NCBI GenBank assembly: GCA_023101725.1
Contig: JALJCO010010195.1
Location: 682,001 to 746,000, forward strand
Direction of reading: 5' to 3'
From: Atherinomorus stipes
Lineage: Eukaryota; Chordata; Actinopteri; Atheriniformes; Atherinidae
DNA: 64,000 nucleotides
A model generated the notes under the pieces. The model was not told where the DNA came from, did not search any database, and saw only the letters and a list, made by a program, of their open reading frames with translations. Positions 52,801-61,975 of the stretch are shown one piece after another. The stretch's first letter is position 1. The number at the start of each line of letters is the position of its first letter. A program made the position numbers and the translations under genes.

Positions 52801-55800
52801 AGATAAGACTGTCTTTTACTGGCTGGAGTGAATAATAGTAAAGGAACGATGCAAGATGGATGCTAGTTTGGCCGTCGATAGGGGGAGCGTCACTAAGAAA
52901 ACTGCTAAAAGTTCCATTGTGGTTCTTTAATCTCCCTGTAATAGCACATTAATTTTGATATCCCTTATATTATTATTTATTTTAACCGATTTTTTTTTTT
53001 TTACTTGGGAAACCACAGTTTGGGAAAGGCTGGTGTAGGTTATCATTTACACACACTGTTTTTTGATTATTTTGTTGTGTTCCGTTCTGTTAGTAAGACA
53101 ACAGACAGTTACAGTTTGACAGGACAAAAAGGCCAATGTTAAAAAAAAAAAAAAAAAAAACTTTGCCATGAATTGACTACCATTAATATTTTTGAGAAAA
53201 AAACGTAAAAATAAAAAAATAAAAAAAGCGCAAACAAAATGAAATGTAAACAAACTTGACACAACAGAAACACGTGATAAATATCAACCACCATCAGTTT
53301 ACGCTCTCCCAACAGACAGAAGCCAGATGTTGGCCAGTATATCAGTGCATGTATAATCAATAAAACCAAATAAATTTTCAGTTTGAATTAATTGGGGCTA
53401 CAACTGATAAATGTCACGTTCTATTCAAATTATGACACACTACCTTAATTTCTAGGTGTTTTACAGCCCTGGGACACATGTGCTTTGTGTGTTCCCAGGA
53501 TGGTAACTCTATCACATTCAAAACAAACTAAATCTGCACACACTCCCAGCTCCGGTGGGGTTAAGTTAAATGTATTTGTTGCAAACCTTTTCATTTTATT
53601 TGTCAGATCAGGCTCAGACACGGTGAGGAAACCAGCAGGTGGTGTCGCAGACGTTCTTTGAGCATTACTTTAATTATTAATTAAAATGCAGTTGAGGGTG
53701 CAGACAACAAAGAGCTGAAAAGGAATAGCTTGGCAGAAAGTGAGAAGAAAAAGAGGAGGAGCAGGAGGGGCAAAGCATGAATTATACATTTACCCCACAA
53801 TCAGAGGTGCTTGCTTTATTTATGAGCAAAAAAAGCCCACACAGCTCAGCCAGAATTGTGCTTTGTCTGCTTTGGAATGCAATAGCACTTCATTTAATAC
53901 TTAATGACTCAGAAGTTTCACCCACACACACACACACACACACAATCATGCACAGATGCCCCTCTCCTCTGTGAGGGCTGATTCTCTTTCAGGTCCTCGG
54001 CCATCTCATGTTATGTTCTGCTGTGACAAGAGTCAAAATTACAGTGGCTGTAACTAGAGCTTCAGTTATCACCTACCTCTGGGCTCAGTTTACATTTCAT
54101 GACAATTAGACTCAACAGGATGTATCCATCATGTGGGGTCAGATTGGCGATAAAGAGGCCAGCAGGCCTTTCGCTGTGTGACGTGGCATGGGAAAGCCAA
54201 ACCCTCTGTGAAAAAGCACGGCGGCTGTGCCCCGCACATGATTTACTGTATTTACTCCCACACCATCACGCTGAATAATGTTATGATGACAGATGCATAG
54301 AGGCAGAGCTGGAAATGGGATCACATGATAAAACACTTCCATTTCAATTCAAACTGTCAATCTGGGTGATTTACAGCAACGATAATGAAGTCGGGTTTTC
54401 CTTGCAGAGAGTGAAAAATGCATTTCTGTCATAGCAACGCGAGTTATTGGGGATTGAGGAGATGGTAAACAAGATAAAGGTTTGTCCCTGCAGTGACCAC
54501 TTCAGCTGTCTAAATCCTCTATCCCCCTTCATCTGAAATCAAAAGAGTCCAGACCTGGAGATTCTGTTCTAATGTAGGCCAACAACACCACAACATGCAG
54601 CTGAAGGGAGGAAAGCTGTCTTAATCTTATGCTCCTGTCGCATTCCAACACTATCTCTCCACTTGCTTTTTAGAGTTTCGGAAACACTGGAAAAACAGTC
54701 ATTCTGCTTCGGATAACACTTCCAGATGGAGAAATAATGCACAGCCTTAAATCATGCTTGAAAAAAAATGGCTGTATTTCCATTTTATTTGTTTCAAACA
54801 GCAGAACAAAGGAGGGCAGACCTGGGCATGTTGAGCAGGAGGACTTTACTGTAGGATTTTGTTTAGCTGGGAACAAAAGCAAACAAAGACTTCTTCATCT
54901 CCTCTACGTGCTGGGTCTGGAAATCTTCAGTATAAAAATCACTGCTGACGCATTCATGTCCAAGTCAGAGGTTAAAGGAGCTGTTGATCAGTGCGTTTTC
55001 TGACAGACATTCTGGTTTCCCGTCGTCCTGAAACTGTCACACACACAATCTGTGCGATTTATCTGCGGGATGTAGCAGCTTTGAATGGAGCTGGAATAAA
55101 TTGATAAACCCCCCACTTCCTAAGTACATCAGCTTTAAGATCCTTACATTCTAATCTTCCTTTGAGCAGCGGGACATCAGGACGGTTTTGGGGACAAAAT
55201 ATAAACAACAACAAATACAGATGCAGAATCATCAACTCCCAAACTGTGAGCTTGGGAAAGAAACAACAGCAACCTCAGTGCGATATGCTTTCAGCCAATA
55301 TATCTTCAGATTGACCATAAACACTTGGATTACAGCAGATTGTCTCAGTGTGACTGGTCATTATTGCTAAAAGAGGATTTCACAGCAGCTTTGATTACAT
55401 TAATCCTTCAAGAGAATGAAATCCCATCTGACGGGGAGAACATGGGAAATCGGGCTATCTGTGAAAGTTGGATTATCGTGAAAAATAAATGACCACTATT
55501 TCAAAGGCTCAGGGAAAAAACAGAGGCTTGTATGAGCGCCGTGCTCGTCACTCCGATACCGAACAAACAGCAGCGCAGAGGGCAGCTTTTAGAAGTGAGA
55601 TTTCACCACTGAAGAGGTCGAAACAGCAGCTCCACGAGCTCCTCCTCGCCTCCTCTCCTGTGGCCACGTCTTTGCTTTCTCTGCTGTGGGGGTTTTTTTT
55701 TTTTTCATTCCCTGCTGCCACCCACCATGTGAATAATGAGCTGCACAGATAGCAGCCAATGAAGCGACCCCCCCGTTAGCCAATGAAACTTAACAACCAT

Positions 55801-58800
55801 GTCCAGATCAGGCCCTTCCTGCTGGGACTGACCAGCCCTGCTTCACACTCCTCCGCCACCCACACACACTCTGACATGCTGCCTCAAACTAGATAAAAAA
55901 TAACAAGAGGAAAGTGTTGGGAGAAACTGCAGAGCTGCCTCTTAACATGATCATCACCAACTCAAATAACTCGCATAGAACTGGGATAATAAAAGGAGTC
56001 GGACTGGCTGGGACTGCTTTTGAATTTTTACACTCTGCTTGCACCTACACTGGCAGGCAGTCCAGACACAGCCTACATGGCAGATTGATTTTCAAGCCTA
56101 GCTTGCTTTGAGGTGTTTGTGCTGGTAATGTGACTAACGCAGGGAGGTGCTATGAAAGCCTGGCCTCTACATGACCAAAAGGTGCGTCGCTTTGAAGTCT
56201 GTCCAAGCACCAAACAATCCCACCCATGCCCAGCTGTAAAACTACCAACCAGCACCCACTTTATCACATCTTTTCACCACACCTCAAAATATTCCATCTC
56301 ACCGCTGAAGAAGGGATGACCACACAAGAGTCTTAGAAACTGCAATGACACACTCTCAAAGCTTTAAGTGAAAGTACCCGCTTTCATTTAACTGGAAAAT
56401 AAGGGGACGCTTCCGATTCAGCAGACCCTGAAAACAGAGCAACTGGCGGCGGACGTTTGGCCGTTTTACTTTGGCGTGAGAAAATGTGGGGGTCGGTGCG
56501 AGACGGGGGATGATAGTGGGCTTTGAAAGACACTTTTCAACGTGACATAGTAGCATTCCAGTGATTGTTATTCAGAAAAAAAAAAATCACCCCAGAGCCT
56601 TCAATGTGTAATCCAAAAGAGTAAACACTTGTTATTCTCACGCTGGAATTTGCAGATCAGGGCGCGACGGATAGGAGAGACCGCTCAAAAGAGCCACCTG
56701 GGATATGCGAGGCATCTATGAAAGACATGCATGACTCATTTGCCATTAAATAGCAATTCAGACAATGTTGCTTTCAAAGCCTTTCCCTCTGCAAATGCTC
56801 TGGATGATTCAGAGAAAAATCGAAGGCTTACTTAATTAGACTTGATGAGTCTGATTAACTGAGATTTTAGGGTACATTAAGGAAAATATGTGTTGATTTC
56901 AAATAAATCATGTTTAAGTTTTGTAAGGAAAATGCCACATATTCTTCTTCGGGAATCCGAAGTGATGAGTACTTTCCAGTGACTAACTTATCCGGACACA
57001 GCGTCCTTCTCCTGCTCCTTCCCTGAGAGACATTTGAGTAATGAAGCATGTCACTCCGTTGCAGATCAGCAACTCGCCGCTTTAAGTCAATCCTAACATT
57101 TGATGTAGAGCATGAATCACACCCATGGGGGGAAAGCGAACCCCACTAGTATCAGCTATGCTCTGAAAGTGGAAAGCTTCTTGGCTGCTTCTGCACTCTC
57201 TCCCATATGCACACACAATTTATTTTCTTTGTCCCAAAAGGAAAAGAGAAAACCCTAGAGTTTTTTTCTCCTTTTTTTTTTCCAAGGAACATATCCAAAC
57301 TCCTCAAGTGGGGAGAGCCGACCGTAGGGAGACGAAATGACAATAGCTCATAGAAACGCCCGCTGTCTGCTTCCCTGCCGCCTCCCTGCTGAATGTGGGT
57401 TGTCTGCCGGTCCGGTGTTGGGGCATGATAATGACTCCCCAGCTCTTCAAATGCCACCTCGCTCCTCTTTGGAGAGAAGGCAAGCAGGTTAATTACCATG
57501 ACAATGGGGAAGCTGAGAGCGGGTCCGACTCTGGACACCGCATACGAGATGACCAAGATGACTCTCTCATCACAAATGGAAGCGGGGGAGGCTTTGATTT
57601 CCTAAAATGCAGACAGATGGACGGGGTCACAGAACCTTTGTGTGCACTATTAGGCAGCCGTGCTTCACTTTTCCCTCACAGGCAGTGGCTCTTCAACAGA
57701 GTCCCAGGGTGGACGAACCTCCTGCCCTAAAGCACTCCGCCTTTGTCTCTCTGTTTGACTGTGAGCTGTTCATGAAGTGAAGAGGCTAATCAGCGGCTGT
57801 AGAGCTATTCACAGGGAGCCACTGTACAGCATGGGCCCATTTGCTGCAATTGTTAGAGTGGCCACAATAGCTCTGTTTTGACACACTACACACAAGGCCT
57901 AAGTGTGCACTCAAGTCACTGATGTGGAAGTGAAGTGTGATGTTTGCTCCCAAAACATTGACTTCTCGCTGCAAATTAAACTTGAGCACCGTGCCCTGGC
58001 CCGCACCCTGAATAGCTGAACCAAAACCTAGGATACAATTAAATTAATTAAATTTGGAGAGCTCTTCAAATTGGACTGGCAAAGCAGCAGAGCGTCGCAG
58101 CTGTAGAGCAGAAACACAAGCATATCATTATTTTTAAGGGCTTACATCAAATCCAGCCTCGTGTATGTTGAGCTGACATGCGGGATAAAGAAGTGCTAAC
58201 TGGCATGCTTGTTACAGCACGGAGAACAAGAAGTCCATTAAGGAGTTTTTGGGACAAGAATTTTTGCCTGAGACCATCCAGTGGGGCTTTTTTTTAACGG
58301 TTCCTAAATCACAACTTGTCGCCAAAGGTGATCGGGCCTTTTCTATTCAGACCCTCTGGCACTGACATGAAAACGATGTGTCCTCTTTTAATCTTTCCTT
58401 AAATTAATGTTTAAAATGACTGCTGTTTTTCAACTGTTAGCTCCTGACTTTACAGCCTGCATCATCTCTAAACCTCCTTGTACTGCGTTTCCAAAAAATG
58501 TTCAATATATAAAGCATTAGTGTTATTATTAAATTGCAAAGTTTCACCAATATTGGGTTGATTATGAGAACAGTGTGCGGTCCTTAAGACTCGAAGCCAG
58601 TAAAAGCTTTTTCTTTTCTGTATAAAACTCTGCAGAATGGCTTGAAAATGATCAGTGCCAAGAGCTGATGTTGGCTACTGCAGTGGAAATGAGAGAAACA
58701 ATTTTCATAGCATTATAAGAAATTTAAAAGAAAAGAAAAAAAAACAGAGGTTTGCCTCCCTGACTGCCTGGCACTTTTGGTTTGTGTTGCATCGCCACTT

Positions 58801-60052
58801 TCAAAGTCTTAAAATACAACCTAATTCAATTAATGACCATTTTCAGTTAAAGCGTGGCCTGCTTCACACATAAATTAGGACAAATTCACCAATCTGCAAC
58901 AACAGCTTGCTGTATGTGTGTCAAGTCACCTAGACATTTGCAGATGCATTAGAAAGCGCAATAGCTCTGCTGCAGCCAAGGCAGATGCAAACTGCTTGGG
59001 AAACTATTTGAAATTCAAAAAGGGAATTTATAAACAAAGCTCAGAGGGTGATTTTGCAAGGCAGTTGACACCAGACACTGATTGTGATTAATAATGAGCT
59101 GCACACGTGAAGCCACGTTCAGTAAGCATAAATAACTGAAGCCATTCTGTATTTTAATGCCTTTTCAATTAATAAGCATCCTCTTACACAAACTCTCACT
59201 GAGCACTCCTCTGGGGATAGAAGAGCTGATAAACGCACATCTGATTTGACATCTTCTTTGCAGCAACAGTCTTCCTATATGTTACATTGACAAGTTTCTA
59301 CATCTTAAAAGGGAACCTAGATGAGAGTAAAAACAGATGCACAGCTTTAGGAAAGGAAAACTGTCCTCGTGTGAGCCCATGCAACAGCAAGGAATCCTGA
59401 TTTGGCTGTTTGAGGGGATGAGGGACTTTGACAGCCATAGAAAGCCTCGCTGAGATTAGTGCTTTGACCGGGCTGTGATAGTGCATCCTCCCTCTCATTT
59501 CAGCTCTGTGGTGCTCTCAGTCCATACAGCCCATCTCAGAGGGCCTTGTCAACAGCTCCAGGAGAGTCTGACGGAGTATGTCAGCACTATCTTTTCAGAG
59601 GAGCTGTCAGCGCCAGCTTTGTATCAACCCTTTCGAGACAGGGCACAAGACACAAACAAGCCCTGCGGGATACATGCCATGATGCATCCGAGTAAAATCC
59701 CAAATGACGACAAAAACTGTAAAAATACCCACATTTTGCTTTAATGTTTGGGCATTCGTTCCTTCTTCAAACTTTATCTAACTGTATTCCAATTACAAGA
59801 GCTAATCAGTATCAACAAAAGTGGAGGCAATTTAAGTAAACACTCGCTGAAAAGAGTCTACATCAACAGTTCGCCATTTGTGCTGTGAAGGCGTGTCGGG
59901 ACTCGTCCTGCCGTGACTCGTACACCTTATGCTGTATTATCCTCTGATAATGAGGCATGTATGTGGCATGCATCTCATTCATGAAAGAAATGAAACCACT
60001 TTACCTTGGAGCACTGCTTGTGATTCTGGCACCAGACCAAGGACCCATTATT
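22943..60052 (-). CDS. anos1: anos1 (anosmin-1), 5'-partial, exons 2-14 joined
   Basis: Join on the minus strand: 60005-60052, 44107-44169, 43579-43801, 36492-36676, 36106-36235, 33871-34076, 31801-31945, 29745-29891, 27167-27255, 25897-26068, 25463-25683, 24711-24852, 22943-23001 (1830 bp, 609 codons plus stop). All introns are GT-AG, phases agree at every junction, and there is no internal stop. Domains in visible-residue numbering: Cys-rich end 1-60, WAP core about 63-107, FN3 domains about 113-217, 218-338, 350-465 and 474-580, His-rich tail 591-609. The family is a secreted extracellular-matrix glycoprotein that binds heparan sulfate and modulates FGF signalling and the migration of olfactory and GnRH neurons; human loss causes X-linked Kallmann syndrome. 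Exon sizes of 48, 63, 223 and 185 bp for exons 2-5 match my memory of the human gene. Eight N-glycosylation sequons are visible. The gene appears intact, but exon 1 with the signal peptide is not in the window. Whether it is the a or b paralogue cannot be told. Confidence 0.95.
23002..24710 (-). other. anos1: anos1 intron 13, hosting a MITE
   Basis: This is a 1.7-kb AT-rich intron. About a third of it is the TA-flanked inverted-repeat element at 23634-24167; the rest shows no feature that I can name. Confidence 0.6.
23634..24167. mobile_element. Tc1/mariner-type MITE with 38-bp TIRs
   Basis: Both ends carry a terminal inverted repeat of about 38 bp that starts (C/A)AGTTGTGCTT and ends CCTCCCATTAAAG. 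The 534-bp unit is flanked by TA on each side (23632-23633 and 24168-24169), the target duplication expected of Tc1/mariner elements. The interior resembles the long-known fish repeat with ACAGTTGTGCTC-type ends and encodes no transposase. Confidence 0.8.
24711..24852 (-). CDS. anos1: anos1 exon 13 (FN3 domain 4, second half)
   Basis: This 142-bp exon encodes [39 protein letters not shown] and the start of the C-terminal tail (NILPIIQH). The acceptor is ctcttggcag. The donor CACC|gtaagt is a strong site. It ends in phase 1, and the dangling C joins GA of exon 14 to make Arg. Confidence 0.95.
24853..25462 (-). other. anos1: anos1 intron 12
   Basis: This 610-bp intron contains no recognised feature. 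Confidence 0.6.
25463..25683 (-). CDS. anos1: anos1 exon 12 (FN3 domain 4, first half)
   Basis: This 221-bp exon encodes [18 protein letters not shown] through [18 protein letters not shown] and [14 protein letters not shown]. The last stretch is essentially invariant with human. There are NLT and NIT sequons. The acceptor is tttctccgtgcag and the donor is CCG|gtaagt. It ends in phase 0. Confidence 0.95.
25897..26068 (-). CDS. anos1: anos1 exon 11 (FN3 domain 3, end, and linker)
   Basis: This 172-bp exon encodes [20 protein letters not shown], then a basic KSKRRSKDE stretch, and closes with a His/Cys/Pro-containing linker ([12 protein letters not shown]). Two cysteines of the linker region fit the human pattern. 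The acceptor is ctgtgctcag and the donor is GGAG|gtgagg. It runs from phase 0 to phase 1. Confidence 0.92.
26069..27166 (-). other. anos1: anos1 intron 10
   Basis: This 1.1-kb intron has a C-rich run at 26770-26791 (CCCCCC with single A interruptions). Otherwise it is unremarkable. Confidence 0.6.
27167..27255 (-). CDS. anos1: anos1 exon 10 (FN3 domain 3, middle)
   Basis: This 89-bp exon encodes [19 protein letters not shown] and then [11 protein letters not shown], with an NET sequon. Human has DPTVNRYHVRWFPEACAHN at this place. The acceptor is tttccccccag. The donor CAG|gttggt is a weak GT site, the least canonical of the gene together with that of exon 6. It ends in phase 0. Confidence 0.92.
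27256..29744 (-). other. anos1: anos1 intron 9
   Basis: This 2.5-kb intron is mostly unique sequence. No repeat ends or coding signal were recognised. Confidence 0.6.
29745..29891 (-). CDS. anos1: anos1 exon 9 (linker and start of FN3 domain 3)
   Basis: This 147-bp exon encodes a variable basic linker ([16 protein letters not shown]) followed by [20 protein letters not shown] and RVYWKKRG, the start of FN3 domain 3 and highly conserved with human. The acceptor is tctcctgtcag and the donor is GGAG|gtaagc. It is phase 1 at both ends. Confidence 0.95.
29892..31800 (-). other. anos1: anos1 intron 8
   Basis: This 1.9-kb intron has an interior (about 30490-31680) that looks like interspersed-repeat DNA: GCTAGCATTA-type motifs and text resembling fish hAT-like non-autonomous elements. 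I could not fix its ends. A 13-A run lies at 31688-31699. Confidence 0.45.
31801..31945 (-). CDS. anos1: anos1 exon 8 (FN3 domain 2, second half)
   Basis: This 145-bp exon encodes [20 protein letters not shown] through STAQNNES. It contains the FN3 core [16 protein letters not shown], matching human ELQAITYWGQTRLKS, and an NSS sequon. The acceptor is ctgttgtcacag and the donor is TCAG|gtaaaa. It ends in phase 1. Confidence 0.94.
31946..33870 (-). other. anos1: anos1 intron 7
   Basis: This 1.9-kb intron is AT-rich. I see no repeat that I can name and no coding signal. Confidence 0.6.
33871..34076 (-). CDS. anos1: anos1 exon 7 (FN3 domain 2, first half)
   Basis: This 206-bp exon encodes [13 protein letters not shown] through the basic run [10 protein letters not shown], visible residues 217-285. 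[19 protein letters not shown] is nearly identical to the human protein. The basic cluster is consistent with the family's heparan-sulfate binding. There are NMT and NWT sequons. The acceptor is catgccttcag and the donor is GGG|gtaatc, ending in phase 0. Confidence 0.95.
34077..36105 (-). other. anos1: anos1 intron 6
   Basis: This 2.0-kb intron is mostly unique sequence. A G-rich stretch lies at 34261-34275. The donor side (36060-36105) is a CA-rich tract, read as UG-rich in the transcript. No coding signal was recognised. Confidence 0.6.
36106..36235 (-). CDS. anos1: anos1 exon 6 (FN3 domain 1, second half)
   Basis: This 130-bp exon encodes [19 protein letters not shown] and the following FN3 strands, including [16 protein letters not shown], up to FRSSR. 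The acceptor is ctgtccctcag. The donor AGAG|gtctgt is weaker than consensus and runs straight into a TG-rich stretch. It ends in phase 1, and the G joins AT of exon 7 to make Asp. Confidence 0.93.
36492..36676 (-). CDS. anos1: anos1 exon 5 (FN3 domain 1, first half)
   Basis: This 185-bp exon encodes [12 protein letters not shown] through [11 protein letters not shown], the first half of FN3 domain 1. It includes the strongly conserved stretch [19 protein letters not shown] and an NIS sequon. The acceptor is cttttacttttag and the donor is CAG|gtagag. It starts in phase 1 and ends in phase 0. Intron 5, which follows, is only 256 bp. Confidence 0.95.
37785..37815. repeat. (CA)n microsatellite
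   Basis: About 15 CA units, preceded by an A-rich run, in anos1 intron 4. Confidence 0.95.
40185..40975 (+). mobile_element. Tc1-like transposon remnant, copy 1
   Basis: At 40761-40781 the plus strand reads LWSDESS, the transposase motif carrying the second catalytic Asp of Tc1/mariner enzymes. Upstream, text around 40626-40690 reads like the linker before the catalytic domain ([17 protein letters not shown]). Frameshifts, stops and long homopolymers (T-run about 40267-40289, A-run 40541-40562) break it. The same composite is found again at 61195-61975. It is inactive. Confidence 0.65.
41068..41137 (+). pseudogene. tRNA-Cys (GCA)-like pseudogene
   Basis: GGGGGTGTAGCTCAGTGG, then AGAGCATTTGACTGCAGAT, then TCTCTGGTGTAAACCCAAAT closely follow vertebrate tRNA-Cys. 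The anticodon loop has GCA. One D-loop base is missing, the T-loop TTCAAAT has become TGTAAAC, and the 3' acceptor side no longer pairs. It lies in anos1 intron 4 on the opposite strand and is probably a retro-copy or SINE-like relic. Confidence 0.75.
41192..41668 (+). mobile_element. TTAAAG-bounded repeat, copy 1
   Basis: It starts CTTAAAGACGTACTACAG and ends GGGCCTTTAAG. It contains GAGGCGCTCCTTATC, AACTAGCATCCATCTTGCAT and CAATGTTGG-type text (AATGTTGGTGTGCCATCAAA) followed by ATGAGTCAGAAAC. The same order of blocks is found inverted at 52459-52931. It has no coding frame. Confidence 0.7.
42446..42766. mobile_element. hAT-like palindromic MITE
   Basis: The ends are AGCCCCATTTCCACTCGCAG and, inverted, AGCCCCGTTTCCACCAGTGG, followed on both sides by GGTCTGGGTCG. 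Terminal GGCCCC/GTTTCCAC repeats of this kind are common non-autonomous elements in fish. No coding frame is present and the target duplication is unclear. Confidence 0.65.
42818..42892 (-). repeat. Fish interspersed-repeat fragment (inverted)
   Basis: The minus strand reads AGAGTTTGCATGTTCTCCCC, GTGTATGTGCAGGTTC, then GGCTTCCTCCCACCAAC. This is the widespread vertebrate repeat segment 'gtttgcatgttctccccgtg...ggcttcctcccac'. No ends are preserved. Confidence 0.7.
43579..43801 (-). CDS. anos1: anos1 exon 4 (WAP four-disulfide core)
   Basis: This 223-bp exon encodes visible residues 38-111 and the first base of codon 112. After [18 protein letters not shown] comes a complete WAP core with all eight cysteines, including the adjacent pair in [16 protein letters not shown] cores are often protease inhibitors; in anosmin-1 this one is known to work with the first FN3 domain in FGF-receptor and protease-related binding. 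The acceptor is ttcttttgtag and the donor is AAAG|gtaaca. The phase-1 end matches exon 5. Confidence 0.95.
44107..44169 (-). CDS. anos1: anos1 exon 3 (Cys-rich region)
   Basis: This 63-bp exon encodes 21 residues, from [11 protein letters not shown] to CQDLCE, with four cysteines of the N-terminal Cys-rich module. The acceptor is ccttttcacag and the donor is GAG|gtatgt. It is phase 0 at both ends. Intron 3, which separates it from exon 4, is only 305 bp and shows no features of its own. Confidence 0.93.
51345..51879 (+). mobile_element. TTAAAG-bounded repeat, divergent copy 3
   Basis: The head, CTTTAAAGCTGCACAACTGA through TTTGGCGCCCCCTAACG to GGCATCCGTCTTGCATCAT, matches the head of the copies at 41192 and 52931. 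The body differs and contains a perfect 27-bp inverted repeat. The end is ATGCCTTTAAAA. Confidence 0.55.
51434..51544. repeat. Perfect 27-bp inverted repeat
   Basis: The left arm is 51434-51460 and the right arm 51518-51544. They are exact reverse complements around a 57-base loop; each arm includes GGATAGTAGCAAAGGCAGC or its inverse. It is unusually well preserved for intronic DNA. Confidence 0.85.
52459..52931 (-). mobile_element. TTAAAG-bounded repeat, copy 2 (inverted)
   Basis: The minus strand begins TTAAAGAACCACAATGG and contains AGTGACGCTCCCCCTATC, AACTAGCATCCATCTTGCAT and ACCATCAAAATGAGTCAGAA in the same order as 41192-41668. It lies in anos1 intron 2, 11 kb from and opposite to copy 1. 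Confidence 0.7.
53923..53944. repeat. (CA)n microsatellite
   Basis: Eleven CA units in anos1 intron 2. Confidence 0.95.
60005..60052 (-). CDS. anos1: anos1 exon 2 (Cys-rich region)
   Basis: This 48-bp exon encodes [16 protein letters not shown], almost the same as the human peptide at this position. It contains two of the N-terminal cysteines and an NGS sequon. The acceptor is tttttcacag and the donor is AAG|gtaaag. It is phase 0 at both ends. It stands alone, about 15.8 kb from exon 3. Confidence 0.93.
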
Positions 60053-60989
60053 CTGTGAAAAAGACGGAAAAACATCATTAGTCATCAGAGATACTGCTGA
60101 AAGTACATTTACAACGATCAATCCATCATATGCACATGAAACTTTGACCCTCTTTTCTCCTCTCTCTACATACATCCTCATACTGCTTCACTTAAGCCAC
60201 GGCGCTGCTGATTGATTAGAGAAATATGAAAGACTGACTTTGAGTCAGCCAATGTGTGCGGAGTACTTATGACCCACGAGAGAAAGTGGGGTCAAAATAC
60301 CAAGGCTGGAGCAAATCTCTGGTCAGTTTCAGCGGAGCACAGTGACCCCAGCTTTTCTGAGGATTTGTTTGATCTCTCAATACACGTGTCAGAGGTCAGC
60401 GAGGCAGGAGCTGATGTAAGCACTCCTGTGTTGGCTGCACATACAGCCAATTTTCTTCTAATTGCCATGCAGGTGCCACCCTCTGCCCTCCAACATAGCA
60501 AACATTTGGTCCTAATAGTGCTGTGTATTTAAAAAGCATCGCTGTGTAAATATGGAGGATTATCAAGCGAAGGAGCAGTGGGGGTAAATGGCTTGCGCAA
60601 GTGGTGATTTCCTGTCTTCCATTAGGTAAATTATGTGTTATTGTCTGCAAAACATATTTGTGTTTGGATAGCAACTGCAAGGCCAGAAAGTGTTTTAGTG
60701 GGCTCGGCGTCAGAAAACAGGATATTTAATGGTGACATGCCTCCATTCAAACTGGTGTGACAAGTGTGTGGTCCTTTGGTGAACATAAGGCAAATTATTC
60801 ACTCTAAACACTATTTTTTCCCGACCAGACAAAGTTGGTCCAACAAGCGACGACTGCCAATGTAGTCAACTGAGGGGGAGTCTCAGATCCAAATATCATT
60901 TTTCCAAATTCTACCAGAGGTTACTTAAAAAAATAAATGAATTGAATTAATTTAATTAGATTAAAAAGAAAAAGAAACTTTGTACTTTG

Positions 60990-61140
60990 TAAAACTGTAT
61001 CATCCTTCATTTCTTTGTATTAAACCTCCAAGCAGCCAGACTTTCTTTTGAAGTAGTCTTGAGCAATCACTTCCCAGGCTTTCTGAAGGTCTTTCAAAGT
61101 TTTTTCTTTACTGTTTGGCCCCCTTTTCACTAACTCTCAG
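60990..61140 (-). repeat. Fish interspersed-repeat fragment
   Basis: The minus strand holds text such as AAAGACCTTCAGAAAGCCTG followed by GGAAGTGATTGCTCAAGAC, which I recognise from transposon-type repeats scattered in fish genomes. It adjoins the Tc1-like remnant and may belong to it. The family is not resolved. Confidence 0.4.
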
Positions 61141-61194
61141 TGAAGTTCTTGCACCTGGCTGTTTTCATAGAAATTTGTTGGGTTTTTTTTTTGT

Positions 61195-61975
61195 TGTTAT
61201 TCAAACACTAAACTCTAACATACGTGTCATTCAAGTACACAAAAGGCACATAACTCAAGAGATGAACCGCTGTTGTGTCTAAACATAACAGATAACTTAG
61301 CAAAGAACCCATTTTTAATTGTTCTTTTTTCACTTTAATAGCAGCCTGTCACAAGACGCAAAATTACTTGTTTCTTTAGTTGCATCTGGCAGGAAACAAT
61401 AACAGTTTGACAGACAGAAAAAAAGTCATATTGCACCAACAAAGTGTTTCCCAAAGAGTTATTAACTTAAAACTTGGCACATTTCTACACAATGTTTCTG
61501 GAGTCCTTAAAAACTCAGATGAAACTGAACATGTGGACGACAAAAGTCGTCTCAGGCCTAAACCGTTTCCTACAGGATCTGAAAACAAACCCCTTAAGAA
61601 ATGGGGAAGACTAAAGCAAAGACCTGACACGAAAGAAGAGATATACATCTGGATATTCAGCTGATACATCTACTGTTCACTGAAGCCTCTTCAGAAATGG
61701 TCTCCATGGAAGGGTGGCTGTCAAGAAGCCATTCTTACGGAAGGGGAATGGGGAGAAAAGGCTGAAACATGCCAAATGACACAAGGACTGGACTGAAAAT
61801 CAGTGACAATAGGTCTTGTGGAGTGATGAATCCTCCCTAGAGCCTGGGCCTCAACACTGGAGAATCATCTTGACAGAACAGAACAAAAGGACGCCAAAAT
61901 CCAAAAAGGAGCATTAACATGTTCTTAAATAAGCCTGAAGAATCACTCCTGGAGAATGCCTTATACTGTAGGTCG
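61195..61975 (+). mobile_element. Tc1-like transposon remnant, copy 2
   Basis: At 61431-61515 one frame reads LHQQSVSQRVINLKLGTF and then LHNVSGVLK, matching the N-terminal helix-turn-helix DNA-binding region of Tc1-like transposases. At 61816-61836 the motif LWSDESS appears. The two are joined by broken frames. The copy is better preserved at its N-terminal part than the one at 40185 and is inactive. Confidence 0.7.

Larger units (their letters stand above)
44170..60004 (-). other. anos1: anos1 intron 2 (15.8 kb)
   Basis: This is the largest intron in the window. From 44170 to about 51340 and from 52935 to 60004 it is mostly unique sequence with only short simple repeats (T-run 45581-45598, CA repeat 53923-53944). 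A cluster of TTAAAG-bounded repeats occupies 51345-52931. It has several homeodomain-type ATTA/TAAT clusters (for example 53671-53685 and 58038-58052). No other gene was recognised. Confidence 0.6.
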
